Assembly (NCBI RefSeq): GCF_014191725.1
Contig: NZ_JACHWZ010000016.1
Span: 62,001 to 126,000 of the forward strand
Length of the DNA: 64,000 nt
Direction: 5' to 3'
From: Microbulbifer rhizosphaerae
GTDB lineage: Bacteria; Pseudomonadota; Gammaproteobacteria; Pseudomonadales; Cellvibrionaceae
A program made the position numbers and the translations under genes. This document shows positions 18,301 through 25,165 of the stretch, piece after piece. Under the pieces are notes generated by a model. The model saw only the letters and a program-made list of their open reading frames with translations, searched no databases and was not told the DNA's origin. Numbering within the stretch: position 1 is the first letter of the stretch; each line of letters begins with the position of its first letter.

Positions 18301-18820
18301 CGTCCACCTGCTCACACCACTGGTAGCCGGTGAACTTTGAAGAGGATGTACTTGATGCAGCCCATTCGATGGTAAATTGGCCATCGGTATCGATACTGCC
18401 GTCTACTGTCTTGGGCTTATAGGTAACGTCGCCGGTCGCATTCGGTATGAAAGCGACGTTAACTGTATGCTCACCTATTTTGTCTTTATTGAATTGAGCT
18501 GCCGGACAGGAACTGATTTCAGGGGGAGGGGGAAAGGTATATGTTTGGCACCACTCCCGCCAGTGCTCATATCGGTACCGGGCCGTGGCAGATACAGAGA
18601 TTGACTTACTGCCACCTTCCGCATTCACGGAGATATAGCGCGTAAACTGTCCGTTTTTAAACTCCTTAAGATAGATTGCCATATTACCGAGAAGAGGGGC
18701 CGGGTCGTATGACAGCGAAAAGCTTCCGCTATTGTTATTGGCAGGACCGCTGATGTCAGCGATGGCCTGACAGCTGAAAAACAGTACAAGGCAAAAGCTG
18801 AGAGCGCTACGAACGAACAT
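12311..18820 (-). CDS. Secreted SpvB/Rhs-repeat polymorphic toxin with swapped C-terminal tip
   Basis: A 2,169-aa protein from the ATG at 18820, which follows GGGGGAA; a TTG six codons earlier is less likely. A Sec signal peptide (ALSFCLVLFFSCQAIA) is followed by fibronectin-III-like repeats (about 110-460), an SpvB/TcB-like domain (about 480-720), a long region of YD/Rhs repeats (about 1100-1850) and the Rhs core end GRFLSPDPIVQAP with NPLSFTDPSGF near 1895-1930. A Gly/Ser-rich linker leads to the 161-residue tip from about residue 2008. The join at 12797/12798 marks a sharp drop in G+C. There is no PAAR or VgrG context, so delivery is probably Sec-dependent surface display or release, as for WapA-like Rhs proteins. 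The tip may be a nuclease; this is unproven. The immunity gene follows directly. Confidence 0.9.
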   Translation of the reverse strand: MFVRSALSFCLVLFFSCQAIADISGPANNNSGSFSLSYDPAPLLGNMAIYLKEFKNGQFTRYISVNAEGGSKSISVSATARYRYEHWREWCQTYTFPPPPEISSCPAAQFNKDKIGEHTVNVAFIPNATGDVTYKPKTVDGSIDTDGQFTIEWAASSTSSSKFTGYQWCEQVDGTWPAISSCPKVGKSTRSKSLPATGTMPSGSYRYRVRAYARAGSYYQYSGWKYSTTVTVKHYPDQVQNWLEPGGSTLPGSSFQLSWRSIADPDPSDPVTHYQLKWSIGGSGYSFVPFVDPGLNGSNLGKKTLVTISEATTGREITATAYKFKARACNKSGCGHWTDPVKQLTPPMPPEAAFTEDLPEHFYKLDQTITWKDATTQEGVKASSYRLKRTRKEQDEPGCETEEDGYCWSTPVPHTTANSYFDGASDPGEYLYKLEACNDFECDSTLSHWIKVHSLENIDEKPAVKTEAPDTPGTLAYSADVGARGDAVITVPLQPAPGVNGLQPNLFLHYTSARFHQRINQTLPEDILGYGWRVGGFSSIRRCVVNRPQADKIQLNDSDSLCLDGEPLVLISGTHWQAGAQYRTLRDSFRLIELKEDAGGWRWFQIKGPDGRVSDYGTSVDSRLRAGNSPYFAWSLKTVTDAFGNALEYKYHNDVVEGINYPLEITYGNEGDAKIEFQYGTRTDAPPVPLEEIQQKQLVLLHHVRVHLDGALHREYKLISEEEPADPDEEHTRRLKQIQLCAYDPDDMDDDGYTGRQCLNPLVFSWKYTDSANPEDFETGIETVTDGLGAQAKFVLDKITDEPGSEEVGRFDEGEILFGPVGTIPDASPLQPVNNDYRTVVTEVHRSNGYSNSWHVTEYAYQGVGLKSDKHWGFLGYTAQRIYDTQADIVTYRQYRQDFPYFGKLARQLQYKSNYNFGELLTRQRFSHATLTLDAGDGDTYFPYVAQSLETLLEGGKPLGYAVTDNLPEALSQGTAGDLITGSLQTSRTLGNADVDESQAVWGQVVPATEYAEVERSVETTTLFDNRVSGNWLIGFTTAREQRYFSGEVSDSPDQVESLTATPLAGSNKVHTVTQYPNDPEYHLAVTYSYDDYGNLSSESATGKVDTEINGVGTQTRSTSVEGDFLDRRYATTIKNALDQSISLEYDPRFGAVSKVTDANTRTTEIGYDPFGREVRRTNPDDIVFNTQYNFCHGICPTVGGIEVPYWAETDSSISPKTERYYDQLGRLVQQDMEAFTGSAVSRREFKYDLQGRLATETAPFFADGAVAVDGYKPITQYDYDHRNRLDLVQKANGGTVDIEYADHTADGSRQVKVSVTETVIGESGTSTQVKESYYGLTGDLARTVDDAGTNGTSVATDYTYYGSGLPETVTVTGDSRNFESSFTFDHAGFRTGLTDPNLGSVTSNYSAFGQLERQTDNKSQSITYLYDQLGRLLEQADADGLAEWNYDAPYAKGSIESRSYTEGGTRVFHETFSYRPDDGKLDKITTALTAGGISKTYDHGYDYDGSGRLNKIVYPNGVEAHYQYNGRGYLSVLNAQDDPVEGLVAVKTFNDINAWGQVKQETYGNNLVTNRTYNPDTGRLETIDTDSGNIQNNEYRWRTNGTLESRFVYSGSQITKQEDFTYDGLNRLKDATMTIGGSRKLSTLYDKLGNITSKTSNQAGDTDVTGYQYGEFGNAGPNAVSNVNINGMAHSLQYDLNGAIERYDAASGDDKWITWNARQLATEIVVGNSRTTSTPTARDRFQYGPDGNRFYRESSWMEDGQLKTEKVFIVGSYEELLPLHDGNIQKIQKTALDGNVQHIAIDDLTGTTAEYQYLHRDHLGSVEKVTDESGAVILDTAFDPYGGRRQANWRGDISQQQLEELLLSQGFTTKRGYTGHEHLDRTGLIHMNGRIYDPTLGRFLSPDPIVQAPTNSQSWNRYSYAFNNPLSFTDPSGFESEEDEVPEFPPLPYELDENDDTGGGGGYEPNGNCTGSYTCRSGSSPWVKSGSAWLSLLLHGSSGRGARSSESTEKAKGQADKNCGVEYECVEVTATQGATSSLIGDSSGFITRDSYGHPVDSELGALFYLAEWLSGAKATSFLKGEKIAIGISKKGLKHLKKHLKDFQKLDSNFTLKDQIKLGKKIAGNPANLVNVRNGSRGFEAVVNVGGNSVQVRAVLNAAGNLRSVYPVL
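12781..12797. other. Putative attachment core at the element/rhs junction
   Basis: The same bases as 5724-5740, followed here by GACTCTGAACTTC, which is rhs coding sequence upstream of the tip. The reading frame is continuous across the join, changing from SSES in the Rhs linker to TEKAKG in the tip. This would be the right attachment site, with the chromosomal rhs gene on one side and the element on the other. Placing the join in the low-complexity linker before the toxin domain preserves function, as expected if integration has been selected at this point. Confidence 0.4.
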
Positions 18821-18838
18821 CCCTTCCCCCAAAAGCAA

Positions 18839-19367
18839 CCGTTATTAGAATCCCTTCAGGTTTTACCATAGGGAGCGATTACAGATCGATAACACGCCAT
18901 TACAAGCCATTACAGGTTTGTCCATTTTTTAATCGAATGCCTCGACCATCGTAGGATTCAGAGGTCTTCATCCACGCAACGTTGGTCACTGGAGCCGGTT
19001 GCAATCTACTGCGCTTTGCACAATGGCGATTAAGTAGCAGGTAACGCGAACCTTCCAGTCACATCCGTCAATTTCGGTGAGTTTCTGGGCAGGACACTTT
19101 CGATTGCGGCGAATGTGGAGAAGAGAAGGCTCGGCTCCCTCTCTCCCGCTTGCGGAGTTGGAGCTTTCAGTGCTCATGGGTAAACAGCTCCGCAGTCCCG
19201 CTCTCTCCCCTCCGGGGACAAATCGGCAGGATTGCCGATTTGGGCAGTGTCCGCTGAGGCCGAGCGCCATGGATGGCGCGAGCCACTGGGTCAGGGAGGG
19301 GGGCCGCCGGCTATGCCGGCGAATGCGGAGCTGGAGCTCCGCGGTCCCGGGGATCAGTGCAAAACAA
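18839..19367. repeat. Intergenic cluster of palindromes upstream of rhs
   Basis: About 530 bases with no supported gene. The rhs promoter should lie in the AT-richer part nearest 18840-18930. Beyond it is a row of hairpins: CAAATCGGCA-GGAT-TGCCGATTTG (19219-19242), GCGCCAT/ATGGCGC (19264-19279), CGCCGGC/GCCGGCG (19305-19321) and GCGGAGCT/AGCTCCGC (19325-19342). The last belongs to a 28-base segment (19324-19351) that recurs inverted at 59629-59656, so at least part is a dispersed genomic repeat. Confidence 0.6.
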
Positions 19368-21176
19368 TCACCTCCAACAGATTGTTGGACAATTTGCTCT
19401 TCCGGCCAGGCCTCGGCTACAGGCGGCGCTCGGAGGCGTCGGCGCCGCCGACGACCCTATCGCCCTCCGCATAGACTCTACACGGCGTTTCCACACTGAA
19501 TTCAGCACGCGGGCCTCGCACACCTCCAGCGCCCGGTCGTTGGCGGCATCCTGGTCGGGCGAGTCGAATACATAGCCGAGTGCATAGGCGCCCTTGTAAT
19601 CGAACGCCAGGGCGAGCGCCTTGCAGGCTGAGTAGTTCCGGTATTTGGTAAAAGTGCCGCCCAATGTATCCCCGGCCCGCTCTGCCTGGCGCACTCCTTC
19701 GGCCGGCAGGTCCGCCAGCATGGACTGCAACTGTTCGCGGAATTCCTGCCCGCTTGTCTGCATAAGCAGCGGGCGCGCCACAAAGGCAAAGCTCTCGGCG
19801 TCCCTGTCCAGATAGAGTTCATGGGCATACCACCAGGCGATCTCCCGCTCCCGCGGCGCGCGCAGATAGGCCTGCTCCAGCATTTCCAGGTATTGTCCCC
19901 GGAGGTGCCCCAGCTTCTGCATGGCGATGGCCAAGCCGTACCAGTGAGCCGCCACTTCGTCGTTATCGTTGATCAGGGAAACGAACTTGTCCCGCACCAC
20001 GGCCATCTGCTTGGGATCACTCTCAGTCCCCTTCTGCAGTTCCCATCTCAGCCATAACCAGGCCTCGGCACTGCGGTACCAAAACTCGCCGTGCAGGTCG
20101 GCGGGAATGGTTGCGAGAATTTCCTCCGCCCGTTCAAAGGCACCGGTTCCCGTTTCGGCGACAGCCATCACCGACGTCAGTTCGTGACTGTCCACCCCCT
20201 CGGCGCGGGCATATTGCACCAATTCCTCCAGGGATTCCGACTTGCGCCCGGACATCACCATATAGCGGGCGATTTCGGCCACGGCTCGCTGCTGGGACAT
20301 GGGCCGCGGTTGCGGGTCCGCCGGCCGGTAATCATCGGGTAACTGCCCCTTGCCCTTGGGGAAACGGTCCTTCGCCTGTTGCAAATAGGCCCGTTCCAGA
20401 TCCTCAAGCGGCATGTCCAGAGCATTGGTCAGTGCATCTACCGGGTCGGCGCCGCGATTGTAGGCATCGATATAATCTCCAATCTTTCCCCCTTTGTCGC
20501 TGCTCATGATCAGCCAGTGAGTCAGCATCCAGCCGCCGGCATAGACTTTGAGCCGCTGTTTCTTATCCACCGTTGCCGGCGTAGCCCGCAGCAAATCCTC
20601 CAGCGGCATGGGGCGGTCGCGGATCAGAGAGCTCGCGCGATCCACCGGAATAGCGCCGAACATATACGAGCCGTCGCCGGGAAACTCGGCTGTCGAGAAA
20701 AACTCCGCGAAGCCCTCACTGTACCAGAAGGGAAATTGCACCGGGCTGCTGCCGTAGGTCAGAAAATGCGTGTACTCGTGAAACAGGAACTCGCGGGCCG
20801 GGTGCTCGCGCATAAACCGGTAGCGCTCAAGATTGACCAACGCAAAACTGCCGTAGCTGGTGTGATTGAACATCCCACCGGTCTGCCTCGCCTGCTCTTC
20901 GCCCACGATCCCCGCGTAGCTGCTCCTGTTGGCCAGCGCAAAAACGGTCAGCCGCTGCCGGTCGCCGCGTATCCGCAGCACCTGGGAGGTCGCCGCGCGA
21001 AACCGCTCCAGGTCCCGCGCCAGATCCCTCACCATCGCCGGTCTGCCATTGGTTACGATACGGAAATGGGGCGTTTCCACCTGATACCAATCTGCATTCA
21101 CCAGGCTCCTCGGAGCACTACACCCGACAACCAGTATCGATAGAAAAGCAAAAAGCCTGAAAACTCTGATTTTCAT
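19368..21176 (-). CDS. Lipoprotein with gluzincin-type metallopeptidase domain
   Basis: A 602-aa protein with a lipoprotein signal peptide (lipobox ILVVGC, Cys19). Residues about 30-270 form a peptidase-MA-like domain with HEYTHFL followed by the glutamate in SEGFAEF, the HExxH-like plus downstream Glu pattern of gluzincins; the first motif is HEYTH and is intact. The remainder is alpha-helical, with TPR-like repeats. Expected location is the periplasmic face of the inner or outer membrane. It lies 65 bases downstream of the outer-membrane-like protein on the same strand, so it may be the last gene of the PmrA-linked operon or have its own promoter. The final 20 or so residues run into repeat-like DNA and look extended. 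Substrate unknown. Confidence 0.8.
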   Translation of the reverse strand: MKIRVFRLFAFLSILVVGCSAPRSLVNADWYQVETPHFRIVTNGRPAMVRDLARDLERFRAATSQVLRIRGDRQRLTVFALANRSSYAGIVGEEQARQTGGMFNHTSYGSFALVNLERYRFMREHPAREFLFHEYTHFLTYGSSPVQFPFWYSEGFAEFFSTAEFPGDGSYMFGAIPVDRASSLIRDRPMPLEDLLRATPATVDKKQRLKVYAGGWMLTHWLIMSSDKGGKIGDYIDAYNRGADPVDALTNALDMPLEDLERAYLQQAKDRFPKGKGQLPDDYRPADPQPRPMSQQRAVAEIARYMVMSGRKSESLEELVQYARAEGVDSHELTSVMAVAETGTGAFERAEEILATIPADLHGEFWYRSAEAWLWLRWELQKGTESDPKQMAVVRDKFVSLINDNDEVAAHWYGLAIAMQKLGHLRGQYLEMLEQAYLRAPREREIAWWYAHELYLDRDAESFAFVARPLLMQTSGQEFREQLQSMLADLPAEGVRQAERAGDTLGGTFTKYRNYSACKALALAFDYKGAYALGYVFDSPDQDAANDRALEVCEARVLNSVWKRRVESMRRAIGSSAAPTPPSAACSRGLAGRANCPTICWR

Positions 21177-21241
21177 TGTTATTTCCTATGCTCCGAAACT
21201 CTATTTCGGGAAAATAAAACACCCCGCCCCGAATACTCGTG

Positions 21242-21982
21242 TCAGTAAAACTCGTATTCCACCAACAGGCGCAGTGTCTGGTCCGGACTCTCGTCGGTAA
21301 CTCCCAGGATCAGCCCCAGTTCCCAATAGAACTGGCGAGCGCCGCTCAATCGCTGCAGTCCACGGGCCACCGGGCCTATGCCCAGCGTGTCCTGGCCGGC
21401 ATAGAGTTCCACCGCGGGTTCAAAGGCTTCGGAAAGGCGGTAACGGGTCTGCATGCGCAGCTGGGACTCCAGTTCATTGTCGATATCGTCCCCCCATTCA
21501 TAGATAGCGGCCAGGTTGGCGGTGCCCACCCAGCGCCCCCACTCCCTGGCGACAAGCAGGGTTGTCGCCGCCTCCCATTCGTCTCGGTCGCGCTCCTTTT
21601 CCAGTTCAAACAGCAGGCCCCAGTCCGCGGCGTATTCCCCCTGCTCGGTTAACTGCCACTTGGCCTCCAACTCGACTCCTTGCAGACGAAAACTCTCGTC
21701 CTCATTCCGCTCGCCGATCAGATAGACTTCCCCGAACCAGCGATCGGAAAGGCTGCGGCCCAGTCCCAGGCGGTGGAGTTGCAGGGAATCCAGCGAATCA
21801 TCCTCGTCGTCGCGCATCCCCACCGCGCGCCACTCGATCTCGGTTTCCAGCGGCTGTACATAGGGATCGTACACCTTGTCCACCACTACGCCGTCGGCAA
21901 GGGCGAAGGGAGTGCAGCCGAGCAACAGCAGTGCCGCAGCGGACCGGCAATTCAAAACACTTTCATCGAGCTTGGGATACAT
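21242..21982 (-). CDS. Outer-membrane beta-barrel-like protein next to FTR1
   Basis: A 246-aa protein with a signal peptide (ALLLLGCTPFALA) and alternating amphipathic segments ending in an aromatic C-terminus (LLVEYEFY), typical of outer-membrane beta-barrels. The start overlaps the end of the iron permease gene by 20 bases, so translation is probably coupled. I do not recognise the family by name. Linked to FTR1 and a cupredoxin, it may act in ferrous iron entry across the outer membrane; this is inference from the operon. Confidence 0.75.
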   Translation of the reverse strand: MYPKLDESVLNCRSAAALLLLGCTPFALADGVVVDKVYDPYVQPLETEIEWRAVGMRDDEDDSLDSLQLHRLGLGRSLSDRWFGEVYLIGERNEDESFRLQGVELEAKWQLTEQGEYAADWGLLFELEKERDRDEWEAATTLLVAREWGRWVGTANLAAIYEWGDDIDNELESQLRMQTRYRLSEAFEPAVELYAGQDTLGIGPVARGLQRLSGARQFYWELGLILGVTDESPDQTLRLLVEYEFY

Positions 21983-22775
21983 CGCGGACAGTCCTGATTT
22001 TTTTCTGGTGGTACCGGGTTAACAACAGCAACAGCGCCATTGTGGCAACGCTGGCGCTATAAATAATCACCTGAAACGAAGTGGGTGTGGCCTCGTAGCC
22101 GACCAGTGCATACATCATCTGTCCAGTCAGCGAGCCCTCCGCCACCAGCACGGAACTGTTCCAAAGCGGTACCTGCGCAGGCAGCCAGTCTGCCTGGATC
22201 AATAGTTGTGTCGCCTGCAGAACCATGCCGCCCGCCGCCAGGGTGAGCAGCACACAGGTGACGAGCAGCGCACGCCGCCGCGGCATGCCGACCAGCAGAT
22301 AGTAAAACAGCGCGCCGACACTGAAACCGATCCCCGCACCCAACAGAGCACCGGTCAGCACACCGGACCAGGGTTGCGGACTGTAGCGGAAAGCCGACAG
22401 GTAGATAAAAACTTCCGACCCCTCGCGCAGTACTGCCGTCGCAACCGCCACCGTCATTGCAGCAGATAGTATTCCGCGGTAACGCTCGCCGGTATAGTAG
22501 TTGACCACCAGCAGCGGCGCGATGACGAGCAACAGGAGGTAGATGGCAATCTGCAACGCGGCGTTAAGCAGTTCCTGGCCCACCCCGTCAAACGCGTCAG
22601 AAATGGCCGCCAGTTGCATGCCGTAAGCCACCGATCCGGCGGCTCCCGCCGCGAGCGCGATATAGAACCACCGCAGACGCAAATGCAGGAGGTGGCTCAT
22701 CGCCAGCAGTATGCTGAGCAGCAGCGCCGCCTCCAGCACCTCGCGCAGAATGATAATCACGCTGGTCAACAGCAT
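21963..22775 (-). CDS. FTR1-family high-affinity iron permease
   Basis: A 270-aa inner-membrane protein with about seven transmembrane helices and the two signature motifs of FTR1/EfeU permeases: REVLE near residue 11 and REGSE near residue 117. Both REXXE motifs bind iron in the family. The gene follows a periplasmic cupredoxin-like protein by 16 bases and overlaps a beta-barrel gene, so the three probably form one uptake unit. No DyP-type peroxidase (EfeB) or EfeO-like imelysin protein is nearby, which differs from classical EfeUOB. It is in the same operon as a diiron-type enzyme and a PmrA-like regulator, suggesting iron-linked regulation. Confidence 0.9.
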   Translation of the reverse strand: MLLTSVIIILREVLEAALLLSILLAMSHLLHLRLRWFYIALAAGAAGSVAYGMQLAAISDAFDGVGQELLNAALQIAIYLLLLVIAPLLVVNYYTGERYRGILSAAMTVAVATAVLREGSEVFIYLSAFRYSPQPWSGVLTGALLGAGIGFSVGALFYYLLVGMPRRRALLVTCVLLTLAAGGMVLQATQLLIQADWLPAQVPLWNSSVLVAEGSLTGQMMYALVGYEATPTSFQVIIYSASVATMALLLLLTRYHQKKIRTVRDVSQAR

Positions 22776-22791
22776 ATCTGACTCCGCCTGT

Positions 22792-23151
22792 TCATTGCGC
22801 GATGATTTTTCCCTGCGCCGTCTTGGGATTGAATTCCCCGAAAAACGGGTATTCTCCCTGCGTCAGGGGGCCGATAAAGACTATCGCCCGCTGGCCGCCC
22901 ATGATGATTTTTTCCCGGTTGAGTTCATAGCTCTCGAATTCCTCCGGTGTGGGATCGCGGTTGTAGACGATCAGTTTCACCTTGGTGTTTGCGGGCACTA
23001 CCAGTTCCGAAGGGTGAAACAGGTGGCCGCGTATTTCGATCTCAAACACCGGGCGCCCCGCCTGTGCCACCGGCGGCAACAGTGCCAGCGCGGCCACGGC
23101 CAATAATCGCACCACTCCGCGACATCGATAATCAGTCACTGGAATCTCCAT
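22792..23151 (-). CDS. Periplasmic cupredoxin-like protein associated with FTR1
   Basis: About 119 aa from the ATG at 23151. The signal peptide (VVRLLAVAALALLPPVAQA) precedes a cupredoxin-like beta-sandwich with EIEIRGHLFHPSELVVPANTK and ending FFGEFNP. The usual type-1 copper ligands are incomplete: the C-terminal Cys is absent, so it may bind iron or copper differently, as in EfeO-type cupredoxin domains. The gene start overlaps the histidine-kinase 3' end by 20 bases and the permease follows by 16 bases, so it is co-transcribed. Likely role: capture or oxidation of ferrous iron for the permease. Confidence 0.8.
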   Translation of the reverse strand: MEIPVTDYRCRGVVRLLAVAALALLPPVAQAGRPVFEIEIRGHLFHPSELVVPANTKVKLIVYNRDPTPEEFESYELNREKIIMGGQRAIVFIGPLTQGEYPFFGEFNPKTAQGKIIAQ

Positions 23152-24493
23152 TCGGGAAAAGGTAACCGGGCGACGCCGGCAGACGAACCTGAATCGACAG
23201 GCCGCGGCCGAATTTTGATTTATCCAGCTGGATTTCCGCATGGTGCAAGCGGGCGATATGCTGCACTATCGACAAACCCAGGCCGCTGCCGCTGACCGCT
23301 ACCGGGTGGCGGTCACCGCCCACGCGGTAGAAGCGTTCGAACACGCGTCCGTATTCCTCTTCGGCAATGCCGGGGCCGGTGTCGTCCACACGCAACACTA
23401 CGCGATCGCCATCCACCCTGGTATTCACTTCCACACGGCCGTTTTCCGGCGTGTACTTGTTGGCGTTGTTCAACAGGTTCTTCAACAAAATGGTGAGTGC
23501 GAAGCGGTCCGCCTTGAGCGGCGCGGCACCGCCGGTCAGTTCGATCGCCTGGCCCCGGCCGGCAAAATCTGCGTACTGCTCGGCAATGACCTCGCGCGCC
23601 AGCTCGTGCAGGTCCAGCGGCTCGAACTTCGCCGGATAGTGGTCCGGCGTGGTGCGATAGAGATTCAGTATCTGCTCCACCAGGTGCGCCATGCGCTCGA
23701 TACTCCGCTGCAGCTTCGCCAGCGAAACCGGGGACTGCGGCAGCCGGTACTGGCTCAATTCCCGCTCCAGGTTGTGCGTGTGTACCTTGATCGCGCTGAT
23801 GGGTGTGCGCAGCTCGTGGGCGGCATCGGCGGAGAAACGCCGCTCGCGCTCGAACGACGCCTCCAGTCGCGCCAGCAGCGCATTGGTGGACTGCACCACC
23901 GGCAGCAGTTCTTCCGGTGCATCCTCCAGTGGCAGCGGACTCAGGTCGTCGGCGCGCTTCTGGCGCAGCGCGTCCGCCAGCAGGTGCAGACTCTTCAGGC
24001 CGTGCCCCACCACGAACCAGATCAACAGACCGGCGACCGGCAGCCCCAGCAGAATGGGAATCACCGATTCCAGCACCACTTTGTCCGCCAGATGGAAGTG
24101 CAGACCTACCGGCTCGGCCACCTGGGTCCAGTAATTGCGCTCGCTGGAGAAGTGGCTGTACACCCGCCATCGCTGGCCGGAAAAATTGACATTCTCATAG
24201 CCCTCTTCCAGGGCGTTGATCGGCTGAGGGGGTGCATTGGCGGAGCGCATCAGCAGCCTTCTTCCGGGCGACCAGACCTGGAAAGCCAGGTGCCCGGTCC
24301 GCTCCACCACCTTCGGCCTGTCCGCGGACGCGGGCATCGCTGACAGCAGACTGGCAGTATCGGCCAGTTGGCGGTCGAACAGCTGCTGTGCCTCCGCCAT
24401 ACTTGCGCGATAGCCGTGCAGGGCGGAGACGAAGTTGACCAGCGTGATGGTGGACAGCAGCGCAACCACCAGGTAGATGCGGATGGATTTCAC
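23132..24493 (-). CDS. PmrB/QseC-type sensor histidine kinase
   Basis: A 453-aa inner-membrane kinase: TM1 at the N-terminus (YLVVALLSTITLVNF), a periplasmic sensor of about 130 residues, TM2 (IPILLGLPVAGLLIWFVVG), a HisKA domain with the phospho-acceptor in AAHELRTPISAIK and an HATPase domain with NLLNNANKYTPENG, DDTGPGI and GSGLGLSIV. The sensor part contains LEEGYE, an acidic motif reminiscent of the ExxE iron site in PmrB, but this may be chance. The start abuts the stop of the response regulator gene. It presumably signals to that regulator and, through PmrA-like boxes, controls this operon and envelope genes near 31 kb. Confidence 0.92.
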   Translation of the reverse strand: MKSIRIYLVVALLSTITLVNFVSALHGYRASMAEAQQLFDRQLADTASLLSAMPASADRPKVVERTGHLAFQVWSPGRRLLMRSANAPPQPINALEEGYENVNFSGQRWRVYSHFSSERNYWTQVAEPVGLHFHLADKVVLESVIPILLGLPVAGLLIWFVVGHGLKSLHLLADALRQKRADDLSPLPLEDAPEELLPVVQSTNALLARLEASFERERRFSADAAHELRTPISAIKVHTHNLERELSQYRLPQSPVSLAKLQRSIERMAHLVEQILNLYRTTPDHYPAKFEPLDLHELAREVIAEQYADFAGRGQAIELTGGAAPLKADRFALTILLKNLLNNANKYTPENGRVEVNTRVDGDRVVLRVDDTGPGIAEEEYGRVFERFYRVGGDRHPVAVSGSGLGLSIVQHIARLHHAEIQLDKSKFGRGLSIQVRLPASPGYLFPNGDSSD

Positions 24494-25162
24494 TCAGGGC
24501 CCTGCCTTTGGTCCCAACTTGTAACCGACACCGCGAATGGTCTGGATAAACTCCGGGTAGAGTTTCTTGCGCAGGTTGTGGATATGTACATCCACAGTGT
24601 TGCTGGAAATCTCTTCCCCCCAGCTGTAGAGCTTGTCCTCCAGCTGTTCGCGGCTGAGGATATGCCCGGGGCGCTCCGCCAGCGCGCGCAGCAGGGTGAA
24701 TTCCCGGCGCGAGAGATTAATCACTTCGCCATTCCTGGTTACCCGGTGGCTGGCGAGATCGATGGTGACATCGCCCAGCCGGATTTCCGCGCTGAGCCCC
24801 AGGCCGGCGCGGCGCTCCAGCGCGCGCAGCCGCGCCAGCAACTCGTCCACGGCAAAGGGCTTGGTCAGGTAGTCGTCGGCGCCCGCGTCCAGGCCGCGGA
24901 TTTTCGACGGCAGGTCATCGCGCGCGGTAAGGATCAGCACCGAGGAATCGACGGATTTGTTGCGCAGCGCCTTCAGCACCTCGACACCGTCCATATCCGG
25001 CAGGCCCAGGTCCAGGATAATCGCGTCCGGCCGCGCGGCCCGCGCCAGTGCGATACCCTGGCGGCCGCTGTCCGTGTGGTCCACGGCGTAGCCGGAATGC
25101 TTCAGCGCGATGGCGATGCCATCGGCCAGCGACTGGTCGTCCTCTATCAGCAGTATCCGCAT
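24494..25162 (-). CDS. OmpR/PmrA-type response regulator
   Basis: A 222-aa regulator: receiver domain (residues 1-118) with the acidic pair in IEDD, phospho-acceptor Asp in ILDLGLPDMDG and Lys in DYLTKPF, and an OmpR winged-helix domain (about 125-220) ending GVGYKLG. The gene is 3 bases from the TPR gene upstream and directly adjacent to the kinase downstream. Three sites matching the PmrA box (hexamer TTAA motifs separated by 5 bases) occur in this window, upstream of its own operon and upstream of the membrane hydrolase at 31055, so it is likely a PmrA/QseB-like autoregulator. A fragment of a paralogous gene survives at 29800-29835. Confidence 0.92.
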   Translation of the reverse strand: MRILLIEDDQSLADGIAIALKHSGYAVDHTDSGRQGIALARAARPDAIILDLGLPDMDGVEVLKALRNKSVDSSVLILTARDDLPSKIRGLDAGADDYLTKPFAVDELLARLRALERRAGLGLSAEIRLGDVTIDLASHRVTRNGEVINLSRREFTLLRALAERPGHILSREQLEDKLYSWGEEISSNTVDVHIHNLRKKLYPEFIQTIRGVGYKLGPKAGP

Positions 25163-25165
25163 TGG

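Noticed and set aside
12311..18820. Type VI secretion Rhs effector
   Set aside because: The N-terminus is a Sec signal peptide followed by FN3/SpvB regions; no PAAR, VgrG or adaptor gene is visible.
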